A stretch of DNA of 64,000 nt. It comes from Tetragonia tetragonoides (lineage: Eukaryota; Streptophyta; Magnoliopsida; Caryophyllales; Aizoaceae). Positions 30,941-43,272 of this stretch are shown here, piece after piece. The DNA lies in NCBI GenBank assembly GCA_038025085.1, contig CM076145.1, forward strand, positions 13,613,000-13,676,999. Direction: 5' to 3'. The position numbers and the translations under genes are program-made. The notes under the pieces are model-generated. The model worked only from the letters and a program-made list of their open reading frames with translations. It was not told the origin of the DNA and made no database searches. Position 1 is the first letter of the stretch, and each line of letters opens with the position of its first letter.

Positions 30941-33940
30941 ACCTCCCCTTCTTTAAAAGAATTTGCCCTCAAATTCGTATCCTCTAAGTAAGGGCTAAGA
31001 TCACCAACATTGATGGTTGAGCTCACGTTTCCATACTCACTAGGAAGATGAATCTTGTATGCATTGTCTCCAATCTTTTCTAGAACTTGAAAAGGACCAT
31101 CTGCTCGAGGCATAAGCTTGTTCTTGCGTCTAGAAGGAAATCTTTCTTTGCGCAAGTGTAGCCAAACTAAGTCACCAGGTTCAAATAGAACTTGCTTTCT
31201 TCCCTTGTTAGCTCTAGCTTGGTACCTTGAGTTCATCTTCTCTACTCGCGCACGAACTTGCTCACAGGTCTTCTTGAAAGCTTGTTGTCTTGCCTTGGCA
31301 TCTACATTGATAACATCATCTCTAGGCAAAGACACGAAATCAATAGGCAAATAAGGATTAATGCCATACACAATCTCAAATGGAGAACGACCTGTGGTAA
31401 ATCCAGGCATTCTGTTATATGCAAACTCCGCATGTGCTAGCTGAATATCCCAATCTTTTGTGCTTCGACTCACCAACCCTCTAAGCAAAGTACCAAAGGT
31501 CCTGTTTGTAACCTCTGTTTGCCCATCTGTTTGTGGGTGATGTGAAGTGCTAAAGAGTAACTTCGTCCCAACGAGTCTCCAAAGTGTCTTCCAAAAGTAA
31601 CTCAGAAACTTAGTATCTCGATCCGACACAATGGTCTTGGGAATGCCATGTAGCCTCACTATCTCTTTATAGAACAAGTCAGCAATATGAGAGGCGTCAT
31701 CGGTCTTGTGACATGGCACAAAGTGCGCCATTTTGGACAATCTATCAACAACAACCATCACAGCATCCTTTCCCCTTTGAGTTTTAGGGAGTGCCACAAT
31801 GAAATCCATGCTCACACTCTCCCAGGGAATGCTAGGAACCGGTAATGGTGTGTATAACGCTTTGTGAAAAGCACTCTTGGCCCGTTGACATGTCGCGCAT
31901 CTCGTCACAATAGCGTGTACATCTTTGAGCATCTTAGGCCAATAAAAAATGTTCTTGTAACAGCTCAAGGGTTTTAGTTACTCCAAAATGTCCAGCTAAT
32001 CCTCCCGAGTGAACTTCTCTAACTAATAGCTCACGTACAGAGGACCTAGGAACACAGAACTTGTTCCTCTTGAATAGAAACCCATCTTTTATGAAATAAT
32101 CACCATGCTCCCCTTCTTTGCAAGCTCTAAATGACTCAGAGAAATCAGTATCCTTGTCATATAGTTCTTGAAGATGTTCAAAGCCTAGGAGCTTCGCTTC
32201 AAGTGTCACAAGCAAGTGGTTTCTTCGTGAAAGAGCATCCGCAACAACATTGCTCTTCCCATCTTTGTACTTGGCCGAGAATGTAAAAGATTGTAGAAAC
32301 TCTACCCGCTTGGCATGTCTAGGGTTTAGTTTCTGTTGGCCATGAATATACTTGAGAGCTTCATGATCCGAGTGCAACACGAAAGGCTTAGGCCTTAAAT
32401 AATGGGACCAATGCTCCAAAGCTCTCACAATTGCATAGAACTCTCGATCATATGTAGAATAATTCAACCGAGCTCCATTCAATTTCTCACTAAAATAGGC
32501 AATAGGACGTTTTTCTTGGATTAAAACAGTGCCTATACCTACCCCACTAGCATCACATTCAACTTCAAACAATCTATCAAAATCTGGTAACGCTAGAATA
32601 GGTGCTTGACACAACTTCTCTTTGACCTCAACAAAGGCCTTTTGCGCACTTTCACTCCAATTAAACTCTCCTTTTTTCATTAATTCAGTAATAGGAGCAG
32701 TAATGGAACTAAAATTGCGTATAAACCTCCGATAAAATGATGCCAAGCCATGAAAACTACGTACCTCATGTATATTGGTTGGAGCTGGCCATGAAGCCAT
32801 AGCTTCTACCTTGGACGGATCAACATGTACACCATCTTTGGACACAATGTAACCAAGGAATATAACCTTAGGAAGCATGAAATCACACTTCTCTAACTTG
32901 TCAAAAAGCTGTTGTTCCTTTAGCTTCTCAAATACGCGCTGTAGATGTACTAGATGTTCCTCCTTGGTCTTGCTGAATATAAGAATATCATCAAGGTAAA
33001 CCACAACAAATTTACCAAGGAATGCTCTCAATACCTCGTTCATCAACCTCATGAATGTGCTAGGAGCGTTGCACAAGCCAAAAGGCATTACTAACCACTC
33101 ATACAAACCATGTCGTGTCTTGAACGCGGTTTTCCATTCATCCCCCTCCTTGATTCTCACTTGATGGTACCCAGCTCTAAGATCTATCTTGGAAAACAAC
33201 TGGGAACCATGTAGCTCGTCTAACATATCATCTAATCTTGGCATAGGGAACCTATATTTGATTGTGATATTGTTGAAAGCTCTACTATCAATGCAAATAC
33301 GCCATGTCCCATCTTTCTTAGGCACAAGTAACGTAGGAACAGCACATGGACTTAGACTTTCTCTCACATAGCCTCTTTGCACAAGCTCTTCAACTTGTCT
33401 TTGTAACTCTTTGGCTTCTTCGGGGTTACACCGATATGCTGGCCTATTTGGAAGTGGTGCTCCGGAAACTAGGTCAATTTGGTGTTTTATGCCACGCATA
33501 GGAGGTAAACCAGGGGGTAACTCCTCGGGGAACACTTCTTTGAACCTCTCTAACAATAGGCGTAACTCAGGATCATAATTGGGATTGTTACACATGTTAG
33601 GTTCAAACAACAACACTAGGTAGCTCATAGTTTCACTAGCCACCTCTTTTTCCATCTCTTTCTCTCCTATGACCATTACACGACTCGCCTTTTTACTAGC
33701 CTTTGCTTCTTTAACTTGAGTGGCAGTCAAGGGTAACAATTTGATTCGTTTCTGGTTATGCTCAACAGTATAGATATTGTTTACACCATCATGACTAACT
33801 TTCCTATCAAATTGCCAAGGACGACCTAACAATATATGACAAACACCCATAGGCAGTACATCACACCATAGATCGTCTTTATAACACCCTAAAGTAAAGC
33901 AAACTCTAGCTTGTTTAGTCACTTTTAACCCTCCCCATCA
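30766..33940 (-). pseudogene. CRM1 pol: protease end, RT, RNase H, integrase
   Basis: Two long frames. 33922-31934 (662 residues) covers the end of protease ([11 protein letters not shown]), RT ([42 protein letters not shown], about 33000), RNase H ([26 protein letters not shown]) and the start of integrase. 31968-30766 (400 residues) covers the rest: CATCQRAK finger, Asp in SMDFIVALP, Asp in VSDRDTKFLS, Glu in GQTEVTNRT, then the C-terminal domain ending in the LTR. The frames are separated by one extra base in the A6 run 31944-31949. No other internal stop is seen. All catalytic residues expected for RT (YLDD) and integrase (D, D, E) are present. Confidence 0.9.
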
Positions 33941-35268
33941 TTCAACCATTGCACAGTATAGGGTTTAGGATGACTTTTAGTAGGCAAATAAAGCTTATCA
34001 ACCATCTCTTTAGAGGCAACATTAGTACAACTCCCAGCGTCAATAATCAAATTGCAAACTTTACCTCTAACCTTGCAGCGAGAATGGAATATTTGCTCCC
34101 TTTGGTCGGACTCATCATCGGCCACAGTCGTATGTAGCAACTTCGTAAGGATTAGGGTCTCTCCAACCTCGGGTATACCATAATCTTCAATGAATGGCTC
34201 TCCATTATCTTCATCACTATCCTCGGTTATGGGCATAACAAACGAGGGTTCCATCTCTTCTATCTCAGCGATGGTGAGCGCTTTCTTCGAGCCGCACTCA
34301 TAGGCATAGTGTCCATATCCTTGACACTTGAAACAACGCAGTTGGTTCTTGTCCTTAGTAGCCACGGCTTTGCCTTTGTCTTGAGTTACGGGTTTGCTAG
34401 GGACACTTGCGCTCTTGGAGAATGTTGCATTCTCTCTCGCATTGTATTGGTTCCGAAAATTTGTATAGCCTTTAATCACATCTCGGGCAACCGGTTTTTG
34501 CTCCTTCTCTTGCTTCTCAATCTTGGAAGCGATTTTGCAGACGTCCTCAAAGGTTACGTAAGGAACAAGCTCTACCTTGCGCCTTAGAGTTGCGTTTAGA
34601 CCTTTGATGAACCGCGCGATCTTTAACTCCTCCTTCTCCTCAAGATCACACATCATGTGCATATGTTCAAACTTCTGGAGGTAGTCTTGTACACTTGAGG
34701 TTTCTTGGCTTAAGGACGTGAGTTTCAAAAATTGTTCTTGCTCAAATTCTTTAGGCAAAAATCGTTTCTTTAAATATTTCTTGAGTTTGTCCCAAGTCTC
34801 AATCTTTGCTTTCTCTTCCTTCTTGCGTCGAGCCTTTAGGTTTTCATACCATAAAGAAGCATGCTTGGTGAGTTTAAGCGTGGCTAACTTGCATCTTCGC
34901 CGCTCATCATACTCCTTGTATTCAAAGACTCTCTCCATTGTTCTAAGCCAATCAAGAAAGGCCTCTGGGTCGTAGGAACCGTCATATTGAGGGAGTTCGA
35001 CGTTCAAGTTCCTGTCATCATCATAGGGATGTCGTGGTTTAGGAGCGTCATTGGTTCTAGTCCCACTTGTGTCTTCAAACTCCTCATCGAAGTCGGGGTC
35101 ACGGTTGTGGTTTCTCCAATGAATTCTGCGCATCCTTGTCTCCATGTTCTCCCTATCTTCTTGGTTTCTTCTTTCCATAGCAGCCATCCGCTCTTCTTGA
35201 GATTTGAAAGACGTCCTAAGATCCTCCATGGCTGTTAACAACTTTGCTAGTTCGCTGGGCTCACCCAT
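33925..35268 (-). CDS. CRM1 gag and protease start
   Basis: Chosen start is ATG 35268 ([11 protein letters not shown]), the typical position after the PBS; the frame is open further up to 35451 in the LTR but reads through the PBS. About 448 residues: a charged coiled-coil-like N terminus, the gag core ([47 protein letters not shown]), zinc knuckle [14 protein letters not shown] and protease active-site region ([13 protein letters not shown]). It stops at 33925 because of a one-base lesion among short C and T runs (33921-33936); beyond it the next frame continues the protease. Gag assembles the particle and binds RNA. Confidence 0.9.
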   Translation of the reverse strand: MGEPSELAKLLTAMEDLRTSFKSQEERMAAMERRNQEDRENMETRMRRIHWRNHNRDPDFDEEFEDTSGTRTNDAPKPRHPYDDDRNLNVELPQYDGSYDPEAFLDWLRTMERVFEYKEYDERRRCKLATLKLTKHASLWYENLKARRKKEEKAKIETWDKLKKYLKKRFLPKEFEQEQFLKLTSLSQETSSVQDYLQKFEHMHMMCDLEEKEELKIARFIKGLNATLRRKVELVPYVTFEDVCKIASKIEKQEKEQKPVARDVIKGYTNFRNQYNARENATFSKSASVPSKPVTQDKGKAVATKDKNQLRCFKCQGYGHYAYECGSKKALTIAEIEEMEPSFVMPITEDSDEDNGEPFIEDYGIPEVGETLILTKLLHTTVADDESDQREQIFHSRCKVRGKVCNLIIDAGSCTNVASKEMVDKLYLPTKSHPKPYTVQWLNDGEG

Positions 35269-35411
35269 AGCTTCGGTTGTTGGTTTCTTGGGGGTTTCTT
35301 GGCTGTCTTCGTGAACAAAGGGCGGATCTTGCAAGAATCTTTCTCTAAAGCTCGCTATGGTGTTGTGTTTATGCTCAGGACCGTGTTGTTTAAACTTAAG
35401 AAAGCTCAAAC

Positions 35412-35428
35412 CTTTAGCTCTGATACCA
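35412..35428 (-). other. CRM1 primer-binding site
   Basis: On the minus strand TGGTATCAGAGCTAAAG begins three bases after the 5' LTR end: the initiator-Met tRNA type. Confidence 0.88.
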
Positions 35429-35431
35429 AGT

Positions 35432-36092
35432 TGATGTGAAATCAGTAACAAAACGGAAATTAACCTTTGATAGTATCATACAAAGGGATCTTGTTCAAGA
35501 ATCACTCAAGAACAACTCACGAATCACTCGTAAGGGTTTCAACCTGAATCACTCAGTTTGAGGGGTAAATACTCATGTATTCAATTGTTAATCATCAAAG
35601 CACGAGTTAACAATAGCAAAGATCTCCCCTACTTATAGACAAAGAAATCTAAAGCTATTCGGAATCCTAATCCTAGTCCGAATAGAAAACTAACTACGAA
35701 ACTGACTACAATTGTAAAACGGACTAACTAATAGCTTTCCTAACACCTAATGGACTCCTAATGCTAATAATAATCAGATTGTTACTTTCCTAAACATATT
35801 CTAACTAATTAAGGGAATACTAAACGAAATCGAACTAAACAACTAATTACCTAGCGCCCAAGGCTCAAAATCGCTGGAACAGTTTCCTTGGCGCCCAAGG
35901 CTTCTTCTTTTCAGCTTCTAGTCATCTTCTTGCCCCTCTAACATAGTTACCTCACACTTTACCTCACGTGGCATTATACTCTTGGCAATGAGCAGCTCAA
36001 GATCAAGCATTAACGTTTCAAGAACTGGGTCCTTGGACGTTCTTGATTCGTCGTCTTCTTGCTTGTCCTTTAACGTACTTGCCCCTGCATCA
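35432..36092 (-). repeat. CRM1 5' LTR
   Basis: 661 bp, same length as the 3' LTR and about 97.6 percent identical by eye. The TATA region here reads CTATAAGTAG (about 35629-35638), one base different from the 3' copy. Flanked on the right by TSD cgatc at 36093-36097. Confidence 0.93.
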
Positions 36093-36210
36093 CGATCGAC
36101 TTAGCTCCAGGTTCTGCTCCGATCTCGAAAGCACCTTATCATATGGCTCCTGCTGAGATGAAAGAACTGAAGACGCAACTCAAAGAATGACTGGAGAAGG
36201 GATACATACG
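36093..36210 (+). pseudogene. TK1 fragment between protease and RT
   Basis: 118 bp resuming TK1 after CRM1. It reads LAPGSAPIS, then EMKELKTQL, a TGA and LEKGYIR, homologous to TK2 8773-8890. It is cut at 36210 by TAT2. Confidence 0.85.
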
Positions 36211-37515
36211 TGTAGACGCCAAAAACGCGTCTTCAAATTTCTCCGCAAAAGCCGGATGATGAAAGGAGTAATTTATAAACTTGAATGCTATTTTTGCTTT
36301 GATAGGTAAAATAAGGTCTCAGGTTTTTCCTTGATAACTCCTTTATTTTGATCACATTCAAAAGCCCCGTTCAAGAGCTTTCCAACGACACCTCTCGTGT
36401 CTTTTTCCGACTCATGTTGCCAAGTTTCTAACCGAGGGTAAAACTGTATTTTACTATAGAAGGGTAAAACGGTCTTTTCACATTTTGGGAACACTAAAAA
36501 TTCCTCGAAAAATTAAAATAGATTGGATGTCGTCATTATGACGACATCCAGCTGGCAAGCTGACAGCCGCCAGCGGCGTTAGGTGATATCCCAACGCCGC
36601 TAGCGGCGCTCGCTGGGTCTTCTAAAGCCCGTCTTTTTTCAAGCCCATTCTCCGAATTTCGGCCATTCTCCACCCGTCCAACCCTGCTCCATTCCCTATA
36701 AATAGGACCCTCAACCCTCGTGCAAAACACACAGTCTACAGTTGACAACCTCTATTATGGGTTGAGTACTTCCGAGCTTCTCCCTCTTTATTCTTTACTT
36801 AAGATCTTGTCTTTACTATCCATTTGCTAAATAGCCTAGAGTTCAGGTACTAACTCCTCAAGGCTCAAATCAAATTACTTGCTTAACTGTTTATTTTCTA
36901 GTAGTCCTAATGTAGATATCATGCAAATCATGTCTTTTATTCCTTACTAAATACTGTCTTTCAATGCTAAGCATGTCTAGTCGTTGTAATGCTCAACTTG
37001 CCAATCGAATGCATGTCTAAATAAGGGTCAATAATAAATGTCGTGATGCTTATGATGAACCCATTAATAGTGTAATCTAGGCTGTTAATCCGGTTTGTGT
37101 GGGAATCATGTCTTTAAATTATGAAACAAACTTGAGTTAGTAGAGCCCGTCATAATACTGGCGAGTTGGGTGCCTAACACCTTTTCACCTCTTACCTTCG
37201 CCTCCGAATCCTTTATTCTTGGGTACTCATATATTTTATATGAGCGGGAGTCTTTTTAAAAACATGATCAGTTCACTTATCGCGCTATTGGGTTGTCCCT
37301 TCGGTTTTATCCCTTCGGTTTGTCCCTTCGATTTGTCCCTTCGATAAAACGCCGATAGCAGATTTGTGACTTCTTTCATGGTTTTTATTCAATTGAAGTT
37401 TTTTCAAAAGGATTTCTAACTCCACGGTTCCTTGAACTTATCTAAAGCCATCAGCTGACAAATTTTCTATAAGGACACACTCAGTAGAGCGAGGCCAAAA
37501 GTCCCGGGTACTTAT
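36211..37515 (+). repeat. TAT2 5' LTR
   Basis: 1305 bp. GC array at about 36563-36612 (AACGCCGCTAGCGGCGCT), TATAAATA at 36697-36704. The U5 zone has a small tandem of TTTGTCCCTTCG units (37298-37350). Stem-loop block GGTGCCTAACACC near 37170. Confidence 0.9.
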
Positions 37516-37516
37516 A

Positions 37517-37534
37517 GTGGCGACTTCACTGGGC
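37517..37534 (+). other. TAT2 primer-binding site
   Basis: TGGCGACTTCACTGGGCA, one base after the LTR. Same type as TAT1, with a CCA-ending reverse complement except for drift at its distal end. Confidence 0.7.
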
Positions 37535-38530
37535 ATTTATTTTAGAGGGTGAGACTAGAAAGTCAAGTTTGCTTAATAGTTTAATAACATGTTCCATATA
37601 TTGCATCATTTGCATCATTTGCATGTGCTTTGGCACAACCTTTTGGTCGTAACTCATAGACAATCCGTATATCTAAAGGAATATATAGTTCTCTTATCGT
37701 GCAAACCGGCGCTTCCTCACCCACGACTCATCGACTCTTGTTGGTGAAAAAGAATTACAACTAATGTGTCGACTATCCACCGGACAAAAATTGTAATTTG
37801 TCGTGGTGACCTCACAGGAGCCAAAAAGCCTCTAAACCCACATTCGTGCATTCGCTTGCTTGTGGTGCATGTGTCGTTGTAATGTCCGTCTGATCACATG
37901 TTTTCCTGTAACTGCGTCGTTATAATGCTTGCCTGTATGCATGAATGTCGTACCTATGTGCCAACATGTACTTACGTGCTAGAAGTCTTTTTCTTCTATT
38001 TTTAGATAGTTCCTAATGCCCAAAAATAGTGCGAGAACTCTATTCAATGAACACTCGTTTCCCCAATGATATATTTTAGCAAAAAAAAAGAGTCAGTCTC
38101 TCCAATTTCCCTTCTCCCATTTTCTATTTTTATTTTCTTTTTTTTTTATGTAATTCAGATTAGGCAAAAAAAAAAAGCAAGAAAAAAAAAGCAAAAAAAG
38201 GGTGTAAAAAATCGCCGGAATAAAAAATGTTCGGAAAAATCAAAAAATGTATATATAAAGGCCGAAATTCTTTTTATTTTATCCCTTTTTCCATTTTCTT
38301 TGAGTCTAGAAAAAAAAAAAATAGGATGCTCCGTCTTTTTCCAATTTTCTTATTTTCGTTCATCGACTTTATTTTCCTTTAATATTAGGTTAAATATTTG
38401 GGCGTTTAGGCTTAAGGATTTTTTTTTCTTAGGACAATGTGTTTTTCTATATGTTGGTCGTCATTTTTCGTAGGTGATAGTCTCATGGTCTTTCTTATTA
38501 CTAAGTGCTCCATGCTTCTTATTCAGGATA
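37535..38530 (+). other. TAT2 untranslated leader
   Basis: About 1 kb of leader. It is uninterrupted and preserves the TK2 target (atgtgtcg at 37869). A-rich runs occur at 38160-38340. The ORF at 38066-38473 reflects composition, not coding. Confidence 0.7.
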
Positions 38531-40259
38531 GGGGGTCCGAAGAAAAAGGGAAATCTTGAGAAAAGCTGGGCTCGGCCTTCAGCAAGGCTGGTTCGTCTGC
38601 AAAAGTCTATACCACCAAGTTCCCGATTACCTCCACCACAAATAGCCTCAGCATCAATAAAATCGCCATCACTACATACATTCTTCTCCACACCTATCAC
38701 CCCTCCCAATTTCACGACTCCCAAAACCACTGACGAGAGACTGGATGAACTCATGAGTGAGTTGGAAAGGGTGCGACTCAAGGTTGAGGACATGGAAAGG
38801 AAGAAAGAAGATGAAGCAAGCAAGAATCCTCTCTGATTCTGATTCTAAGGAAGAAGGACCGAATGCCATGCTGGCTAAGATTAACTTTGTGCTCAAGAGT
38901 AGCGGCCTGATCTCCAACTACAGTGCCAATGTGGGAAGATTTGATACCAAAACCAAGGGCAAACTTCCAGCCAAATTTTCTATGCTCGAAGTACCCACTT
39001 TCACCGGAGTTGACAGCCCGCAGGATCATCTAAAATCCTCCACTACTGCTATGGCACTAAGGGGAATTAACAAGAAACTCTATGCCTACCTATTCCCCCA
39101 GACCCTTGATACTCATGCCAGATGATGGTTCTACACTTTGAACATGGAAAGTTACCCAACCTGGTCTAATTTTACCACAGTCTTCCTGACTCATTACAAG
39201 GACAATGCTACGCTCCCCATCACTTTGAGAGAGCTCGAAATCACCACTCAAGAAAGGAACGAGGGATTCACTAAATTTCTCCGTCGATGGAAGTCTAAGA
39301 TAGCTATAATGGTAGAGAGACCTTCTGAAGCTGCACAATTAGGCATTTAGTAAAGAACCTGCAACCTGCCAATAAGAACCATCTTCAATATCAAGGTATT
39401 GACTTATACCAGCGTCTTTATGATGTTGGCATCCTCATTTAAGATGATCTCAACAAAAACAAAGATTATGCAACTGCCAAGCCCTTCACTTATCGGAGAG
39501 ACAAGAGGACACCTGTTGGAGCCTCTTCTTGCACTCAAGTTAATGAGGTAGCTGTTGTGAATACCTTTACTGAAAGGAAGCCAAAGAGAGAATTCACCCT
39601 TCTCGGTATGACCTTGTCATATGCTCTCGAAAGATTGATCAAGAATAATCTACTGCAACCCATCGGTCCTACCCCGAAACCATCTATCAAAGGCCTTAGC
39701 TAGAGAGAGGACGAATACTGCAAGTATCACCAAGGGAATGGGCATAACACTGATAATTGTTGGGCTCTTAAGCACGCCATCCAAGATAGAATCGAGAATG
39801 GCACCATACCCTTACCCAAACCTGGACAAGCACCTAGCAACTCCAGTTACCCGTTAGGTGTCATCTTACATTTAAATGTCGAAGATGCTATAGGGCTTGA
39901 GATCGCTGGAATATGGGACAGTGACGAAGAAGATGTATGGGAAGTCCAAACCAGATCTCCGGTAGGCGTTTCCCATTTGACACGTTCTGGTCGTCATTAT
40001 AGGCCACCTAACATCTACAACAATAGGGTTCTGCCTCCAACTGAAGAAGAAGTTGAAGAAACTCCTGCCTAAGATAAAGATTCTCCCCTTACAGGACAAC
40101 TCAAAAGGATCAAAGCTGACATCTCCATTTGGCAACTTTTAGCCTCTTCCCATGAACACCGACAAGCCATCCTTGAATCCTTGTCGAAAGTTTCGGTATC
40201 ACAAGATATGAGGCCCGATGAGCTGGTCAGCTTCTTTGTAGGGGATATTACTGGACCAC
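38531..40259 (+). pseudogene. TAT2 gag and protease-proximal region
   Basis: The frame from about 38531 reads a Pro/Ser-rich start and LDELMSELERVRLKVEDMERK (coiled coil). A short duplication near 38815 shifts it into KEEGPNAMLAKINFVL. The capsid core is FSMLEVPTFTGVDSPQDHL, WFYTLN, WSNFTTVFLTHYK and FLRRWKSK (38970-39310), with a TGA at 39123 in place of Trp. The Tat-type knuckle CKYHQGNGHNTDNC, then WALKH and IENGTIPLP, lies near 39718-39830. Then come TRSGRHYRPP and the protease-proximal ISIWQLLASSHEHRQAIL (40120-40175). It breaks off at about 40259, without the protease core, RT or RNase H. Confidence 0.8.
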
Positions 40260-40380
40260 CATGAAAAGAGACACTTACGATTACTGGACTAGGATATTAC
40301 TGCCTCCTTGAATGCTCTCTAGAAAGATCCTACGACTAGGATATTACTGGACCACCATGAAAAGAGACACTTACGATTAT
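40242..40380 (+). repeat. Deletion junction with a 97-bp partial duplication in TAT2
   Basis: The segment GATATTACTGGACCACCATG with its following 20 bases occurs at 40242 and again at 40339. The first copy is joined to protease-linker sequence and the second is the true integrase context (RLGYYWTTMKRDTYDY). This marks the junction where RT and RNase H were lost. Confidence 0.75.
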
Positions 40381-41325
40381 GTCAAGAAGTTCAAGAAATG
40401 TCAGATATATGCCAACCTACAACGTATGCCACCTTCAATGCTCCATAACTTCACATCCCCTTGGCCATTTTCTCCATGGGGAATAGACATTATTGGTAAA
40501 ATCACCCGCACGGGCTCTAGAGGACTTGAATACATCCTAGTAGCCATAGACTATTTTACCAAATAGGTTGAAGCACAATCTTATACCATCCTCACATCCA
40601 AACAAGTGTCCAAATTGATAAGGAGCAACATCATCTGCCGGTACGGAGTTTCGCATGAAATCATTATCGACCATGGATCCCACTTCAAAGCTGAAACAGC
40701 CACCCTACTAAAAAACTACAAAATCCAGCACCACGAATAATCCCCTTACTGACTCCAAACCAATGGCGCAGTAGAAGATGCCAACAAAAACCTCAAAACT
40801 ATCATCGAAAAAATGATAGAAAACAACAAAGATTGGCCTGTAAAACATCCATTCGCACTTTGGGGGTATAGAACATCCATAAGGTCCTCCACAGGAGCTG
40901 CACCCTATTCCCTAGTCTACGGGATGGAAGTCGTACTACCCATAGAAGTCCAACTACCCTCCATGCGCATAGCCCTAGAAGGTGAACTTTCAGAAACACA
41001 ATGGATGCAAGCCGGTTATAATGAACTCGTGTTCATGGATGAAAGGCGCCTACGGGCTCTAGACCACTCACACATGTACCCACAACGCATGACAAAGGCA
41101 TTCAACAAAATGTTTCGACCTCGAAATTTGAAAGAAGGGGACTTGGTTTGGAAGGAATTACGTGCACACATTACTGACCCCAGAGGCAAGGTCCGACCAA
41201 ACTGATCCGGTCCGTTCATCATCAAAGATATCTTATCAGGAGGCGCAGTCCGGCTTATGGATGTTGATGGCATCAAATTCAGTCAGCTCACGAACATGGA
41301 GCAACTGAAGAAGTGCTACGTTTAA
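40312..41325 (+). pseudogene. TAT2 integrase (Tat lineage), truncated at the start
   Basis: One frame carrying several stops: TAG at 40564 (Trp in WVEA), and further stops near 40738-40750 and 41201. The HHCC finger is incomplete: the first half is deleted and the first Cys of the KKCKKC pair is Phe. Asp in DIIGKIT, Asp in IIDHGSHF and Glu in NGAVEDANKN remain. It ends LTNMEQLKKCYV with TAA 41323-41325. No chromodomain. Clearly nonfunctional. Confidence 0.85.
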
Positions 41326-41393
41326 AGAAAAAAAATAAAAAAAATTGAACGAACTACGCTGGCCTCATTCCACACCGTATACGTAGGTAACCC
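41326..41393 (+). other. A-rich tract plus conserved noncoding block after TAT2 pol
   Basis: AACGAACTACGCTGGCCT, then ATTCC and ACGTAGGTAACCC (41347-41393), matching the TAT1 block at 18686-18731. The antisense gene's AATAAA signal (minus strand, 41457-41462) lies just beyond. Confidence 0.65.
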
Positions 41394-41603
41394 TTTTAAG
41401 GGGCCCGACGAAAATAAATCCAAAATTCCATTCAACTCATTCAAAAAAGGACAATCTTTATTCGAACTAAACGAATAAGCTCACATTGGATAAATTGAAT
41501 TTTCTAAGGTTACAAAAAAAAGGTGGAACTATGAGGGTTTAAGCTAAACAAATTCTTCCTACTTTTTTTAAAAAATAAGACTTGCTTTCTAAAGAAAACT
41601 GCT

Positions 41604-43200
41604 TTAATCCTTGTTCCCTTTAGAAGGCTTCGTAGAAGAGTTCTTCTTTGAAGGACCTTGGCTTAACGATGACCTATGATCGCTTCCTTAAGCTGGGGGT
41701 TTGCCTCTTTTCATAACATGATAGCCTTCCTCGTAAGGCCCTTCCTTTCTTTTCTTGCTTTCTGTTCCTGATTCCTACCTAGGTACTAGCTGATTCCACT
41801 CCTCATGACGAAGGGTTCTCCTTGCTTCTCTATCACTGCAAGAAAGCCAAGTTAAGTAGGTCTCAGAAACTTGAGTTGGGGCAATCACCCGGAGTATTGT
41901 CCAACGATCCCTGCTGCGCCATTATGTGCTCCAGTTCTTAGCAAATTCAGTTGTCAGAGCCAGGGTAGGTTGTCTTGTAGTCTCCTGACGAGGGATAACC
42001 TGCTTTAACCCATACTGCCTCATGACCCTAGGGGAAAGAAACATGTACTCCTGTACAGACCCACTAACGTAGTGTAAGGAATAAATTTGCAGCAGGCAAC
42101 CAAAGAGGTCAAACCCCACCAAGATACATGCCAAAGAATAACAGGTCCGACATGGAAAAAGGCATCCCATTCAGCAAGGGTCTTCTCATCATCTCCAGTT
42201 CTTAGCAAATTCAAGTGTTAGAGCCAGGGTAGGTTGTCTTGTAGTCTCCTGACGAAGGGATAACCTGCTTTAACCCATACTGCCTCATGACCCTAGAGGG
42301 AAAGAAACATGTACTCCTGTACAGACCCACTATCGTAGTGTAAGGAATAAATTTGCAGTAGGCAACCAAAGAGGTCAAACCCCACTAATATACATGCCAA
42401 AGAATAACAGGTCCGACATGGAAAAACGCATCCCATTCAGCCAGGGTGTTCTCATCATACATCATTTTCCTAACCAAAAAGCTAACAGCAGTATAAGTTT
42501 TCCTCTTCTAGGCTCAAGGGGTACGACCAATCATCTGCTCTGGTGACTCTATCAACCTTAGGTGCTCGCATAACAAAATTTGGAGCAGCAGGGGGCTTAA
42601 AAAAAAGGCTTCCTAGGGCAAAATTTTTAACCTATCAAGCGCTAAAACAGTCTCTCCTACAATCAGATGCAAAGGAGAATGCCCTTCAGCTATTTGATTC
42701 ACCACTCGCAACAACGAGGCTCTACCTAGATTAAATGATTCTGCATTAACAAATAATAGGCGATTCAACAGACAGAGTACAAATCCTGTCGACGGCAATG
42801 CCTAATTAAAGCACCCTGCTCAGAACTGGAATTTGAACTAAGTCCATATCGACACCAAGAATAATCCTTTTGGCTTCTGCAGATGACAAGCCTAGAGATT
42901 TTCTGTACTGATTACTAAAACCAATCCGCAAATAAGGCACAGCTGGGGGAAGAACAACAGACATGTTAGTAATTGCAGCAAATTCTTCTACGGAAGGGCA
43001 TAATTCAGAGTTACCAAAACGGAAAACGTGCAAGTGTGGGTCCCAATAGTTCAAACAGATCGAAGAAGAGGCCACAAGGTTTTGGTCGGTATCAGAGCCA
43101 ACAAGGTTGAGATATGGTATGGAGCCAGTTCTGGTTTATCTTCCCCAGTCAGATTTTTGCACCAAGCATCGAATAGATTTTCAAAGGATTTCACCTTGAT
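41604..43200 (-). pseudogene. TAT2 antisense gene 1: PMD-like (probably DUF7745), degenerate
   Basis: Homologous throughout to TAT1 18949-20295. The initiator ATG of TAT1 is AAG here (near 43195). Recognisable blocks are YWDPHLHVFRFG, ELCPSVEEFAAIT, FVLCLLNRLLF, SPLHLIVGETVLALDRLK, EKTLAEWDAFFHVGP and RQYGLKQVIPRQETTRQ. A 264-bp direct tandem duplication (41931-42194 and 42195-42458) repeats the C-terminal half. The equivalent Lys/Ser-rich tail ends with TAA at 41604. As in TAT1 there is no intron at the QIWL position. Confidence 0.75.
41931..42458. repeat. 264-bp direct tandem duplication inside TAT2 antisense gene 1
   Basis: Both units start CCAGTTCTTAGCAAATTCA and run in parallel with a few differences. 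The period is divisible by three. TAT1 and TAT3 have single copies. Confidence 0.85.
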
Positions 43201-43272
43201 AGAAGCTTTGAGACATTTTGGGAGCTAATAAAGTCTGAAAAAGAGATACGATATTAGGCATACCGTAAATCC

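Larger units (their letters stand above)
30280..36092 (-). mobile_element. CRM1: CRM-type chromovirus, nearly intact
   Basis: 5.8-kb element with a perfect TSD cgatc (30275-30279 and 36093-36097) and 661-bp LTRs of the form TGATG...CATCA, the CRM signature. I count about 16 differences between the LTRs (2.4 percent). Order on the minus strand: 5' LTR, iMet PBS, gag-protease, RT-RNase H, integrase reading into the 3' LTR. Integrase end wording (NVGDLSPYLED) is CRM-like. Only two single-base lesions break the polyprotein. Confidence 0.93.

Noticed and set aside
30766..33922. Possible endogenous pararetrovirus, because of RT plus RNase H
   Set aside because: Integrase, LTRs with TSD and an iMet PBS identify a Ty3-type CRM element; no movement-protein or coat domains were seen.
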